From assembly GCA_035252155.1 (NCBI GenBank), contig DATFDL010000297.1:1-17705 (forward strand): a stretch of 17,705 nt of DNA. The letters run 5' to 3'. The stretch comes from JAICLL01 sp035252155 (GTDB lineage: Bacteria; Planctomycetota; Planctomycetia; Pirellulales; JAICIG01). How positions within the stretch are numbered: position 1 is the first letter of the stretch; every line of letters starts with the position of its first letter. The position numbers and the translations under genes were made by a program. Positions 5,450 to 12,963 of this stretch are shown here, piece after piece. Below the pieces are notes generated by a model that was not told where the DNA came from, made no database searches, and saw only the letters and a program-made list of their open reading frames with translations.

Positions 5450-7519
5450 ATGAAGCGGTTGCTCGTCCGCGCTTCGGCGCTGGCCGGATTGCTGGCGGTG
5501 AGCGTGTTAGCGGTGTATGCGCACCGTGCCGCCCCCCAGGCCCAAGCCCAAGAGCTACAAGCTCCCACGCCGAAAACGCCGGCCAAGAAAAAGTCGAAAG
5601 CAAAATCTGCCAACCCCCGCGGCAAGGCGCGGTCGGCGTCATCGAACCGAGTTGTCAGCCCCGCCGCCGATGATCAACCGCAAGAGCGTTACGCCGATCG
5701 ATATGCCGACCGCTACGGCGATCGCTCCGCGGACAGCGGTGCGACGCCCGACCCGAACAAAAGCGATTCATCGCTCGATTCTTCCGCCGCTCGCGGCCCC
5801 GCCCTGTTTCCCGGCGCGGGCGCCGGTGCTGCTTCGCCCGGCGAGCATTCGGTCTATGGCGGTCGCCGCGGCGTATCCTTCGACGCCAGTTCGACCGATG
5901 AGCGAGGCTTGCCGGACGAGGCGGTGAGCGATCGCGCGGGAGACTCGCTTGACTCCACCGAGAACACCATAAGTCGCTATGATTCTACTCCGCACTCCGC
6001 ACTCCGCACTCCGCACTCTCCTCCCGCACGACCCGAGCGCGATCCTTTTGGCGATGCCGCGATCGAAGACGGCGCAGTGCAATACGCCTCGGCCATCGAG
6101 CCAGCCGCCGGAATTATCGGCACCGGCCGGCCGGGCGAGAAACAGCTTGAGGGCGAGCAGGCGCCCTGGCTGACGATCGAGAAAAGCGCCGCCGATGAGA
6201 TCCAGATCGGCACGCCGGCGATTTTTGCCATTCGCGTGCGCAATGTCGGCGAAGTGGCCGCGCACGGCGTCGAAGTACATGACGAAATACCCCACGGCAC
6301 CGAGCTGCTCGAGGCCCGGCCGCAGGCGGCCAGCATCGCCGCGGGCCGCGTGGTGTGGAAGATCGGCACGCTGAAGCCTGGAGATGAAACCATCGTCGAA
6401 ATGGAGCTGATGCCCACAGCCGAAGGCGAGATCGGCAGCGTGGCCAGCGTCTACTTTGCCAGCCAGGCCGCGGCCCGCACGCGCTCGACCCGGCCGCAGC
6501 TCGCACTCGACGTGACCGTGCCCAGCGAAGTCTTGGTCGGCGAAAACGTCAAGTTCTCGATCAAGGTATCGAACCCCGGCACCGGTAAGGCGACCGGCGT
6601 GGTGCTCACCGAAAACATTCCGGAACAGCTCGACCATCCGGCCGGCGCCGAGCTGGAGTATGAAATCGGCGAACTGAAGCCGGGCGAGTCGCGGCAGGTC
6701 GATTTGACGATGAGCGCCGTCAAGGCGGGCCGCGTGCTCAACCAGCTCACGGCCCGCGGCGACGGGCAGTTGCAGGTGCAGCGGCAAACTCAGTTCATGG
6801 TCGTCGCCCCGCAACTCGAACTCTCGATGAAGGGGCCCAAGCGACGCTACCTCGATCGCCAGGCCACCTACACCGTGACGGTGAGCAATCCGGGCACGGC
6901 GCCGGCCAAGGAGGTGCAGTTGGTCACGCACCTGCCCAAGGGCATGCAGTTTGTCGGGGCCAACAATTCGGGCGAGTACGATCCGGAGACCAACAGCGTG
7001 CATTGGGCGTTGGCCGAGCTGCCCGCCCAGCAGACCGGCGAGGTGACGCTCACCGCGTTGCCGATCGAGCCGGGCGAGCAAATGCTGCGCGTCGAGAGCG
7101 TGGCCGAGCGCGGCCTGGCGGCCGAACAGCAAGAGGTGGTCGTGGTCGAGGGCGTGGCGGCCATTCTGTTCCAGTTGGCCGACGTCGACGACCCGATCGA
7201 AGTCGGGGGCGAGACGACCTACGAGATTCGTGTGGTCAATCAAGGATCGAAGGCGGCCAGCAACGTGCAAGTGGTCGCGATCTTTCCGCCTGAGCTGAAG
7301 CCGCGCAGCGCCAAGGGGCCGACGCGCTACACGGTGGAAGGGCAGCAAGTGCGCTTTCAGCCGTTGGGCCGATTGGCGCCGAAGGATGAAACGGTCTATC
7401 AGGTTCGCGCGCAGGGTTTGGCGCCGGGCGATCTGCGGGTGCAGGTGCAATTGATGACCGACGAGATGCAAAGCCCCGTCACCAAGGAAGAGAGCACACG
7501 GGTTTTTGGAGACGAATGA
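5450..7519 (+). CDS. Secreted DUF11-repeat protein
   Basis: A 689-residue protein. Residues 1-24 are a signal peptide or anchor (MKRLLVR, then ASALAGLLAVSVLAVYA). Residues about 30-235 are low-complexity and probably disordered, with KKKSKAK and RYADRYADRYGDR runs. Four Ig-like DUF11/CARDB-type beta domains follow: about 241-330, 350-435, 454-545 and 570-680, each with the signature [I/T]x[V]xNxGxxxAxxVxxxxxxP (IRVRNVGEVAAHGVEVHDEI, IKVSNPGTGKATGVVLTENI, VTVSNPGTAPAKEVQLVTHL, IRVVNQGSKAASNVQVVAIF). Such domains occur in envelope and surface proteins; a structural or adhesive role is inferred. The ATG at 5450 is chosen for GGGAGA seven bases upstream and the signal peptide. A 7-bp tandem repeat lies inside the disordered part. 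It may share a transcript with the next gene. Confidence 0.88.
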   Translation: MKRLLVRASALAGLLAVSVLAVYAHRAAPQAQAQELQAPTPKTPAKKKSKAKSANPRGKARSASSNRVVSPAADDQPQERYADRYADRYGDRSADSGATPDPNKSDSSLDSSAARGPALFPGAGAGAASPGEHSVYGGRRGVSFDASSTDERGLPDEAVSDRAGDSLDSTENTISRYDSTPHSALRTPHSPPARPERDPFGDAAIEDGAVQYASAIEPAAGIIGTGRPGEKQLEGEQAPWLTIEKSAADEIQIGTPAIFAIRVRNVGEVAAHGVEVHDEIPHGTELLEARPQAASIAAGRVVWKIGTLKPGDETIVEMELMPTAEGEIGSVASVYFASQAAARTRSTRPQLALDVTVPSEVLVGENVKFSIKVSNPGTGKATGVVLTENIPEQLDHPAGAELEYEIGELKPGESRQVDLTMSAVKAGRVLNQLTARGDGQLQVQRQTQFMVVAPQLELSMKGPKRRYLDRQATYTVTVSNPGTAPAKEVQLVTHLPKGMQFVGANNSGEYDPETNSVHWALAELPAQQTGEVTLTALPIEPGEQMLRVESVAERGLAAEQQEVVVVEGVAAILFQLADVDDPIEVGGETTYEIRVVNQGSKAASNVQVVAIFPPELKPRSAKGPTRYTVEGQQVRFQPLGRLAPKDETVYQVRAQGLAPGDLRVQVQLMTDEMQSPVTKEESTRVFGDE
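5987..6018 (+). repeat. 7-bp tandem repeat in the DUF11 gene
   Basis: There are four exact copies of ACTCCGC (5987-6014) followed by ACTC. They encode residues about 180-190 (PHSALRTPHS) of the disordered region. Because seven is not a multiple of three, gain or loss of one unit would shift the frame before all four DUF11 domains. Confidence 0.9.
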
Positions 7520-7522
7520 TTT

Positions 7523-7548
7523 GTAGAACGGAATTTATTCCGTTCTAC
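7523..7548. repeat. GTAG hairpin repeat after the DUF11 gene
   Basis: GTAGAACGGAAT (7523-7534) pairs perfectly with ATTCCGTTCTAC (7537-7548), with a 2-base centre. It starts four bases after the TGA of the DUF11 gene. It has GTAG at both outer ends. No T run follows, so it is not a standard intrinsic terminator, though it may stabilise the 3' end of the transcript. Confidence 0.8.
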
Positions 7549-7620
7549 GAGCATTCGCTTGACCGAATGCGGGATCGAATCAAGACTGGAAGAGGAACCC
7601 ATTTCTCTTCCGGTCTGAAT

Positions 7621-8799
7621 ATGTCGATCCGTTTCCTGTGTCCCTTGGGACATCGGCTCAAGGTGCCCGATCATCGGGTTGGCAAAAAAGGGCGTTGCCC
7701 CGTTTGCCGCGAGAAGGTGGTCGTGCCGACGGTCGGCTTGAAGCGTAGACGGCCAGTTGCATCGACCGAAGGCGAAGCGCCGGCCGCGGCAGACAGCGCA
7801 GGTGACCGTCCGCTTCGCACGTTCGACCAGCTTGCGTCGGAATTTCTGACGCGCGAAACCGAGGCGAACATCGCTGCCAGAATGGAGGCGATCATCAACG
7901 CATCGGTAACAAAGAAGGAGCCAGTGACACCGCTCGAGGCGCCGATGGAAGCTCCGGTGGATTCGCCAACGATACCCGAACCCGCGGCGGTGGCACCGGT
8001 GGCGACCGTCGCGCCGGCGGCCATTGGCAACTCGTCAGAAGCCGAGAACGCGGCGCTGTTGTCGTTTTTGGTGTCGTCGCCCATGGCGGATTCGCAGACA
8101 CCGTCGATCGAGTCGTCGCCGATCGTGTCGCCGCCTGCGCCGACATTATCGTCGTCTCCGGTCGTTCCGCCGCCGCCTTCGCCGCCGCCGACGCTCGTGC
8201 CGCCGATCACCGTTCCATCGCCTCCCGCGCCGCCGCCGATTTCAGTCGCTGTGGGGCCGCCAGTGACGACTGCCGCGCCGCCGCCGATTGCGTTCACCGC
8301 GCCTACAAATGCGGTCGCCGCGCGGGCGGTCGCCAAAACGACGTGGTGGGCTTGGGCGACGCGCGAGACGGTAGGCAGGTTTCCGGTGTATCGCCCGACG
8401 GCGCGACAACTGGAAGCCACATACTGGCTGGCCAGCCTGCTGCCGTTTGCCATCGTGCTCTGCGCGGCGCCGGCCGTGGGTCATCTGCGATTGAATGCCG
8501 CCCCGAGTTGGGCGCAGATCATGTTGTTGATGGCTGGCGCGCAATTGGCCTACGCCGTTTGGCTGGCTTTGCTGCCCGACTACAGCACGCTGCAAGTCGG
8601 CACGTGTTTGTTTGCGGCCAGTGCCGCGCTCGAAGCGCTGGGGCTGATCGCGGTGCTCAGCGGGGCGGCCTGGCTCAACCTGGACGTCGGCAGCGCGGGG
8701 CCGGCCGTCTGGTGCGTCGGCTGTTTGCTGATCATGGCCGGGTTGAGCTACGCCTGCGCGAGGGTCGGTCATCGCTGGTTACTCAAACCGGCGAAATAG
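7621..8799 (+). CDS. Zinc-ribbon, proline-rich, four-TM membrane protein
   Basis: A 392-residue protein. Residues 6-30 form a short zinc ribbon: CPLGH (C7, H11) and CPVC (C26, C29), with KVPDHRVGKKGR between, a common N-terminus of planctomycete membrane proteins. Residues about 100-235 are a low-complexity Pro/Ala/Ser/Val linker with runs such as VVPPPPSPPPTLVPP. Four hydrophobic segments follow at about 268-287, 299-318, 326-347 and 358-380. The zinc ribbon would face the cytoplasm; its partner is unknown and no enzymatic motif is seen. The ATG at 7621 is chosen because it places the zinc ribbon at the very N-terminus as in related proteins; the frame extends upstream to 7516, but that part includes the GTAG hairpin. 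No strong Shine-Dalgarno sequence is seen. The gene follows the DUF11 gene by about 100 bases. Confidence 0.82.
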   Translation: MSIRFLCPLGHRLKVPDHRVGKKGRCPVCREKVVVPTVGLKRRRPVASTEGEAPAAADSAGDRPLRTFDQLASEFLTRETEANIAARMEAIINASVTKKEPVTPLEAPMEAPVDSPTIPEPAAVAPVATVAPAAIGNSSEAENAALLSFLVSSPMADSQTPSIESSPIVSPPAPTLSSSPVVPPPPSPPPTLVPPITVPSPPAPPPISVAVGPPVTTAAPPPIAFTAPTNAVAARAVAKTTWWAWATRETVGRFPVYRPTARQLEATYWLASLLPFAIVLCAAPAVGHLRLNAAPSWAQIMLLMAGAQLAYAVWLALLPDYSTLQVGTCLFAASAALEALGLIAVLSGAAWLNLDVGSAGPAVWCVGCLLIMAGLSYACARVGHRWLLKPAK

Positions 8800-8839
8800 A
8801 GCTTATTCTGGCGACCACCATAAAGGATGGGTATCTTGT

Positions 8840-8876
8840 TTGACCGAAACCGTTACAGTCAACGATGAGGCTTGAC
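8840..8876 (+). promoter_or_regulatory. Possible operator: three TTGAC half-sites before the antitoxin gene
   Basis: TTGAC occurs at 8840-8844 and 8872-8876, and its inverse GTCAA at 8858-8862. Repeated half-sites upstream of an AbrB/MazE-type gene fit autoregulation by the antitoxin, but the words are short and one may simply be a -35 box. Confidence 0.25.
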
Positions 8877-8900
8877 CCATAAAGAGCTAGCTGAAATGCC

Positions 8901-9128
8901 ATGATCAGGAAATTAACCCGGCACGGCGATGATTGGGCATTGGTCATCGACCAGCCTGTTCTTGAGCAATTGCAAATCGACCACGAGACACCGCTCGAAG
9001 TCACGATTGACGGACAATCTCTGATCGTAACGCGCGCCGCCAGCGCCGATCGCCAATCGCGATTCGAGGCTGCCGTTCTGAAAACCAATGAGCGCTTCGG
9101 CGGCGCCTTAAAAAAATTCGCCGAATAG
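8901..9128 (+). CDS. AbrB/MazE-type antitoxin
   Basis: A 75-residue protein with a swapped-hairpin AbrB (SpoVT-AbrB) domain at residues 1-47: MIRKLTRHGDDWALVIDQPV, then LEVTIDGQSLIVTRA. The acidic/helical C-terminus (FEAAVLKTNERFGGALKKFA) is the part that usually binds and blocks the toxin. It would bind its own operator DNA as a dimer. Seven bases downstream begins a Doc-like toxin that is truncated, so this is now probably an orphan antitoxin. AbrB-Doc pairs are a known toxin-antitoxin arrangement. The ATG at 8901 gives the exact family N-terminus; another ATG at 8896 is out of frame. Confidence 0.88.
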   Translation: MIRKLTRHGDDWALVIDQPVLEQLQIDHETPLEVTIDGQSLIVTRAASADRQSRFEAAVLKTNERFGGALKKFAE

Positions 9129-9135
9129 CGGAATC

Positions 9136-9276
9136 ATGCTCCCCGACTTCCTCAGCTACGACGACATCGTAGCGATCCACCGAGATCAGGTTGCGCGTTA
9201 CGGCGTGACCTCGATCGTTTTTTCCGCCCTCAGCAGCCCGGCGAGGGGGCCGCTGTCGAACTCGACGCTCAGATAG
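9136..9276 (+). pseudogene. doc: Truncated Doc (death-on-curing, Fic family) toxin
   Basis: The open frame begins MLPDFLSYDDIVAIHRDQVA then RYG, closely resembling the first 23 residues of Doc-type Fic toxins. After RYG the similarity stops, and the frame ends at a TAG at 9276, giving 46 residues against about 125 for a full Doc. The Fic catalytic motif (HPFxxGN[K/R]) is absent, so it cannot AMPylate or phosphorylate a target. The break at about 9198-9205 coincides with the end of the opposite-strand reading frame (TAA at 9200-9198). This suggests a rearrangement joined the doc start to an unrelated gene end. It sits seven bases behind its antitoxin, the normal order for this pair. Confidence 0.75.
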
Positions 9277-9332
9277 ACGTGGCCGACGGTTTGCTCGCGA
9301 GGCACTCGCACCGAGTGCGCGCAAAAGGTGCC
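9198..9332 (-). other. In-frame coding extension beyond a TGA
   Basis: After the TGA at 9335-9333 the same frame stays open for 44 codons to TAA at 9200-9198. The product has good beta-strand patterning: GTFCAHSVRVPREQTVGHVY, then LSVEFDSGPLAGLLRAEKTI and EVTP. Codon third positions are GC-rich like the rest of the gene. It therefore looks like the true C-terminus of the upstream frame, interrupted by a nonsense codon, a sequencing error, or a recoded (selenocysteine) codon. The TGA lies at the foot of a hairpin. Confidence 0.7.
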
Positions 9333-9334
9333 TC
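9299..9334 (-). promoter_or_regulatory. Hairpin starting at the in-frame TGA (SECIS-like position)
   Basis: In the minus-strand RNA, GAGGCAC (9334-9328, beginning inside the UGA) pairs with GUGCCUC (9305-9299). After an asymmetric internal loop (8 bases against 1), CGCAC pairs with GUGCG around a UCG loop (9319-9307). The upper stem begins 13 bases after the UGA, close to the 11 bases of the E. coli fdhF SECIS. It lacks a bulged U, and the loop has G only in third place, so it is not a clear SECIS. The stem pairing itself is certain. Confidence 0.35.
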
Positions 9335-10691
9335 AAGCAAATCCCGATTGCGCCGCCGCCAAGAGCGAACCGTCGCTGGCAGTCAGGGCGATGCGGCCGT
9401 TGACGCCGCTGCGGCCCGAGTCGTGCGTGCCGCGATAACAGGTGTTGATGAGCAGGCCGTCGCCCGTGAAAAGCTGTGGCTGCACCGTCAGGTCGTCGCC
9501 CGGCCGGCAGCTTGGCGGCTGCGCCAAACCGGTGAGAAACTCGACCTTCGCCAGCGGGTCGAGCTCCAACCGGGCGTCTTTTGCCAGCGTGTACCAGGTT
9601 TTGGCGTCGCGGCCCTGGTTGTCGGAGAAGACAAAGTTCCAACGCTGTCCGCCGCCCAGGTCGTCGAGCGCCACGGTGACGGCGCTGACGCGATAATCTC
9701 CGACGGGCACGGCCGCCTCGGCATCGACGCCGCGCAGCCCGACCGCCGAGCCGTCGCGTCCGACCAGCGTGACGGCCACCTCGGCGATGCGGCCGTGTAC
9801 GCCAGGCTCGGCCGATTGCCGCTCGGCTTCGGTCAGCTTTTGGCGAATCGCGAGCTTGATCAGGCCCGTCCCTTCGAGCGGCTGCAGGGCAAGCTGCCGG
9901 CCTTGCTCGTCGGAACGGACCGCGTAGCGCGTGCCGCCGATGGTCAGGATGGTGGAATACAAGAACTGCTCTTCGACCGCGTCCCAGCGGCCGTCGGCGT
10001 TCAGGTCGAGCCAGAGCCGATCTTGCGGATCGGTGAAGTGTCCGTTGCCATCGCCGTCCATCCGCCGGGCGGCGAATGTCTCGGCGGTCGCAACTTCGCC
10101 GCTTTCCGCGCCGGCCGGCGTCGTCGTCGATTCGTCCGATGCGTTGCGAGGCAGAGCAACGCGGCCTTCGAGATAGCCGGCGGCGGCGAAGCTGAGCGTG
10201 CGGCCCGTGGTGCCCAGCCGAAAGACCAGCTCGCGCGGCTGACGCTTGGTGACTTCGCCTTGCACATACTCCACATTGAGCGGCACGCGCCAGAATCGTT
10301 CTTCGCCCGCGATGCGCTCCCTGCCCTCGATCGTGCGGTTACGATCGACATCGACGTAGAGATCGGCGTCGGTCGGCGAGGCGTAATCGAGCACCACGGC
10401 GACGCGGGCCGCGGCCGGGCTGCCGTAGCGTAGCTGGGCGTACCGCCGCGACGTGCCGCGGTATTCCGCTTTTTCCGTCAGGTCGTCGGGCTTGTCGGCG
10501 GCCAGCGGAATTGCCCGCAGCGGCGGATGTTCATGTTCCGCGCCCCCCTGCGGCTGCACGTACTGCCAGTCATCGGCCCGCGCGGCGGCGAGGAGCGAGA
10601 CGGTAAGTGCCCCGGCGAGGAGAGCGACAAGGCGAAGAGGCGACACGGCGAAGAGGCGAGGGGGCGATAACCCGAAATTGATGGCGAACAT
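9333..10691 (-). CDS. Secreted protein with EF-hand-like calcium loops (interrupted C-terminus)
   Basis: A 452-residue protein to the first TGA, or 497 if that TGA is read through. Residues 1-39 are a signal peptide (SPLRLVALLAGALTVSLLAA, cleavage near ARA-DD). Three calcium-loop-like stretches are seen: DVDRNRTIEG at about 114-123, DGDGNGHFTD at 212-221 and DLNADGRWDAVEE at 229-241. The rest is beta-rich with no catalytic motif that I recognise. The family is a planctomycete-type hypothetical; its function is unknown. The ATG at 10691 is chosen because GGAGG lies five bases upstream and the signal peptide begins there; an ATG at 10715 lacks a good ribosome-binding site. It begins 34 bases after the upstream paralog, so they probably share a transcript. 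Confidence 0.8.
   Translation of the reverse strand: MFAINFGLSPPRLFAVSPLRLVALLAGALTVSLLAAARADDWQYVQPQGGAEHEHPPLRAIPLAADKPDDLTEKAEYRGTSRRYAQLRYGSPAAARVAVVLDYASPTDADLYVDVDRNRTIEGRERIAGEERFWRVPLNVEYVQGEVTKRQPRELVFRLGTTGRTLSFAAAGYLEGRVALPRNASDESTTTPAGAESGEVATAETFAARRMDGDGNGHFTDPQDRLWLDLNADGRWDAVEEQFLYSTILTIGGTRYAVRSDEQGRQLALQPLEGTGLIKLAIRQKLTEAERQSAEPGVHGRIAEVAVTLVGRDGSAVGLRGVDAEAAVPVGDYRVSAVTVALDDLGGGQRWNFVFSDNQGRDAKTWYTLAKDARLELDPLAKVEFLTGLAQPPSCRPGDDLTVQPQLFTGDGLLINTCYRGTHDSGRSGVNGRIALTASDGSLLAAAQSGFA
10631..10659 (-). repeat. 13-bp direct repeat within the signal-peptide region
   Basis: GGCGAAGAGGCGA occurs at 10631-10643 and again at 10647-10659, with a 16-base period. On the coding strand it encodes the N-terminal part of the signal peptide (around SPPRLFAVSPLRL). 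The sequence looks like spreading low-complexity DNA that was captured into a coding frame. Confidence 0.7.
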
Positions 10692-10696
10692 GACGA

Positions 10697-10701
10697 CCTC
10701 C
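10697..10701 (-). promoter_or_regulatory. Shine-Dalgarno sequence fixing the start at 10691
   Basis: The minus-strand sequence GGAGG ends five bases before the ATG at 10691. It decides this start over the in-frame ATG at 10715 and the longer frame to 11033 that overlaps the upstream gene. Confidence 0.75.
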
Positions 10702-10725
10702 GGAAGGTGTTTCATGCCTTCGACG

Positions 10726-12816
10726 TTACCATACTTCAAAATGCCGCAAATCGCGATAGCCAATCGCCTGCCAACGCCAAGAGCCGTGCATGCTGAGGCG
10801 GTGCACCAGCAGCCAGCGAGCGCGGTTGCGAACCGACGCCGGACCAGCCTCCTTGGCATCCGGCAAACGCTCAAGTAATCGCGCCGCCCAGGCGGGGTCG
10901 ATGGTCGCCCCCACTGCCACGACCAGCGGTGCGGATTCGGTGTGTGAATTATCAGCGAACTCCGCGAGGCGGTCGACGTAGGGGACCAGCAGCGACCGCG
11001 CGAGCCGACGATCGTAACGCGACAATAGACCAATCAAGTGGAGGTCGATACGTTCGACTTCATCGTCGAGCATTTGCTCGACGGGCCGCGGCGGCCGCAA
11101 GGCGACTGCCCGCCAGAGGCATTCGCGGCCAAGCTGCGGATCGACCCGCTCCAGCAGCGGCAACAGCCGAGCCAGCGCCGCCGCGTCGCTAAACATCGCA
11201 TCGAGGCCGTCCGCCGAGCCGGCCAAAGGAAACTCATGAGCGACGATCTCGGCAACCAGACGGCGCGCCGCGGCCTGATCAGTTTCTGCCAGGGCCTCGG
11301 CCACGGCCGCCAAGGCGTCGATGCGACTGCCACCGGTGAATGCCGCAGCGACCTTTTGGGCCGCAGCGGCATCGCGCCGCGCCAGGCGGTAACAGAAAGG
11401 CGCCGCTAGCTCGGCGTCGCGGCGCCGCAGGTCGTCGGGCTTGGCGGCAGCACGCGGCGGTTGATTCCACAGCCGCTCGGCCAGCGCGGCGTCGGTCCGC
11501 GCGATCTCGCAGGCCAATCGCCCCAGTTCGTAGGCGTAAATCCATTCGTGGCGCAGCCGCCCGAGCAGCTCCTGCGCCGCCGCCAGATCGAAAGGCGCGA
11601 TGGCCTGAGCGACGCTGCCCGTGGTGGACCATCGCACCAGGTCGCCCACCGGCAGCGGATCGGCGAGGGCGAGCGCTTCTCGCGCCAGCGGTTCCGCTTC
11701 GGCATGGCGCCGCATACGATTCAATTCGATCGCCACGCGGGCCAAGGCGAGCGCCCGCTGCGCGGGATCGACGATGCCGCGCGCGTGCAGTTGCGACGCA
11801 TCGAGCCATTGTTGCCGCTCTCGCGGCGCGGCGCCCGGCCACCACCGGGCGGCGTAGGCGTAGCACGAGGCCTTCGTCACGTCGGTGCGCGACGATTCGA
11901 TCAGCGATTGGATTTCCGCCCAATCGTCGGTCGAGCGAAATTCGATCGCCGCAATCATCAACTCGCCGCGAACGCGGTCCTGCTCTTCGGCATCGGCAAA
12001 ATGCATGGTCTCGATCCGCGCGAGCGCTTCGAGCGCGTCGAGCTGGCAGAGAGTGAACAGCGCCATCGTCTTGAAGCGGTCGTTGGCCTGCGAGACCGCG
12101 TCAAAATACGGTTCCAACAGTCGTCTGGCCAAAGCGGACTCTTCAAACTCCGGCAGCGGCGGGGCCAGCGTCTCGATCGCCGCGATCGACTCACCGCGCC
12201 GCGCGAGCATGATCGTGATCGGATCATCGCGCTCAATCAGAGTGCCGGTGAATCGAAAGCCGGCCTTCTCGACAAACAGGCAGGCCTGGCCTTCGGGCAC
12301 GCCCGCTAATTGAAACCGCCCATCGGCATCGGTCGAAGCATCCACCCGCCGATGGGCATCACCGGCATTGAACACCTTTGCATCGGCGATGGACCGGCCA
12401 TCACCATCGACCACGCGGCCGCTTACCGTTAGCAACCGGCGGAGCGTGATCGAGCCGATGTCGATCGCTGATTGATCGGCGGGCGCAATCCAGCGGCTGC
12501 GCCCGGCGAGCATGCCTTCGCGCGAGGCAACGACGCGCAGCATGGAACCGAGCTCCAAGAGATTCGGCGTTTTGAATCGCCCCTCATCGTCGGTGCGCAC
12601 GCGGTTGCCCGGCCCAAGTTCGACGCGCTCATTCGCCGGGCGGTTATCGACCGCGTTCGGTTTATGCCAGACTTGGATTTCGGCTTCCGCAACCGGCCGG
12701 CCATGTGCATCGACCACGCGGCCGACAACGACAGCGGCATTGGCCGCGGACGCGAGCGCCAGCGACAGCCCAAGGCCGAGCAAAAACCGCAAGTTCGAGT
12801 CGGTAGTCCATCGCAT
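10726..12816 (-). CDS. Secreted carboxypeptidase-regulatory-like / helical-solenoid protein (paralog C)
   Basis: A 696-residue protein. Residues 1-28 are a signal peptide (FLLGLGLSLALASAANA). Two carboxypeptidase-regulatory-like (transthyretin-like) domains follow at about 30-126 and 130-205: VVVGRVVDAHGRPVAEAEIQ and VSGRVVDGDGRSIADAKVF, with DADGRFQLAGVPEG. Residues about 215-690 are alpha-helical repeats of solenoid/TPR type with no catalytic motif (WLDASQLHARGIVD, LLSRYDRRLARSLLVPYVDR). It shares this whole layout with the next two genes upstream, but is the most diverged of the three and ends without PDZ or thioredoxin. It is likely a periplasmic or surface protein; its role is unknown. 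The ATG at 12816 is chosen because it gives the signal peptide; the frame extends upstream through a GTAG repeat to 12924. No good Shine-Dalgarno sequence is seen. Confidence 0.85.
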   Translation of the reverse strand: MRWTTDSNLRFLLGLGLSLALASAANAAVVVGRVVDAHGRPVAEAEIQVWHKPNAVDNRPANERVELGPGNRVRTDDEGRFKTPNLLELGSMLRVVASREGMLAGRSRWIAPADQSAIDIGSITLRRLLTVSGRVVDGDGRSIADAKVFNAGDAHRRVDASTDADGRFQLAGVPEGQACLFVEKAGFRFTGTLIERDDPITIMLARRGESIAAIETLAPPLPEFEESALARRLLEPYFDAVSQANDRFKTMALFTLCQLDALEALARIETMHFADAEEQDRVRGELMIAAIEFRSTDDWAEIQSLIESSRTDVTKASCYAYAARWWPGAAPRERQQWLDASQLHARGIVDPAQRALALARVAIELNRMRRHAEAEPLAREALALADPLPVGDLVRWSTTGSVAQAIAPFDLAAAQELLGRLRHEWIYAYELGRLACEIARTDAALAERLWNQPPRAAAKPDDLRRRDAELAAPFCYRLARRDAAAAQKVAAAFTGGSRIDALAAVAEALAETDQAAARRLVAEIVAHEFPLAGSADGLDAMFSDAAALARLLPLLERVDPQLGRECLWRAVALRPPRPVEQMLDDEVERIDLHLIGLLSRYDRRLARSLLVPYVDRLAEFADNSHTESAPLVVAVGATIDPAWAARLLERLPDAKEAGPASVRNRARWLLVHRLSMHGSWRWQAIGYRDLRHFEVW

Positions 12817-12860
12817 GATGAGACGTCGCCAAGTGTTCTCTGGAATATCAAGTTTAGTCT

Positions 12861-12963
12861 GTAGGGTGGGACGAGTGAAACGAGTCCCACCGTTCCGGGC
12901 GGCGCGTCGCGACACGAGCCCCACCAGCGAATGGTGGGACTCACTCCGCTCGGCCCACCCTAC
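12861..12963. repeat. Paired GTAG hairpin element; supplies a stop codon
   Basis: GTAG (12861-12864) heads the stem GGTGGGAC/GTCCCACC. The inverted second unit at 12933-12963 starts with GTAG on the minus strand (12963-12960) and has a similar stem with one mismatch. The outer ends match over 10 bp (GTAGGGTGGG/CCCACCCTAC). The first 31 bases are identical to the reverse complement of 1231-1261. The TAG stop of the upstream gene (12962-12960) is part of the second GTAG. Confidence 0.88.

Noticed and set aside
5768..7471. Long open frame of 567 codons on the minus strand opposite the DUF11 gene
   Set aside because: Composition is H/R/L/G/A-rich without domain patterns, and the plus strand carries clear DUF11 domains with a signal peptide. 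It is a shadow frame of GC-rich DNA.
7523..7548. Intrinsic terminator for the DUF11 gene
   Set aside because: The stem is good, but there is no T run on either side and the sequence fits the GTAG repeat pattern better.
9299..9335. Programmed selenocysteine insertion as a firm annotation
   Set aside because: The hairpin lacks the bulged U and a G early in the loop, and no selenocysteine machinery is visible in the window; kept only as a finding.
9279..10433. Plus-strand open frame of 384 codons opposite the EF-hand-like gene
   Set aside because: No recognisable domain; the opposite frame has a signal peptide, ribosome-binding site and calcium-loop motifs.
11461..12309. Plus-strand open frame of 282 codons opposite paralog C
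   Set aside because: Arg/Gln/Gly-rich without domain features; it overlaps the well supported solenoid coding sequence.
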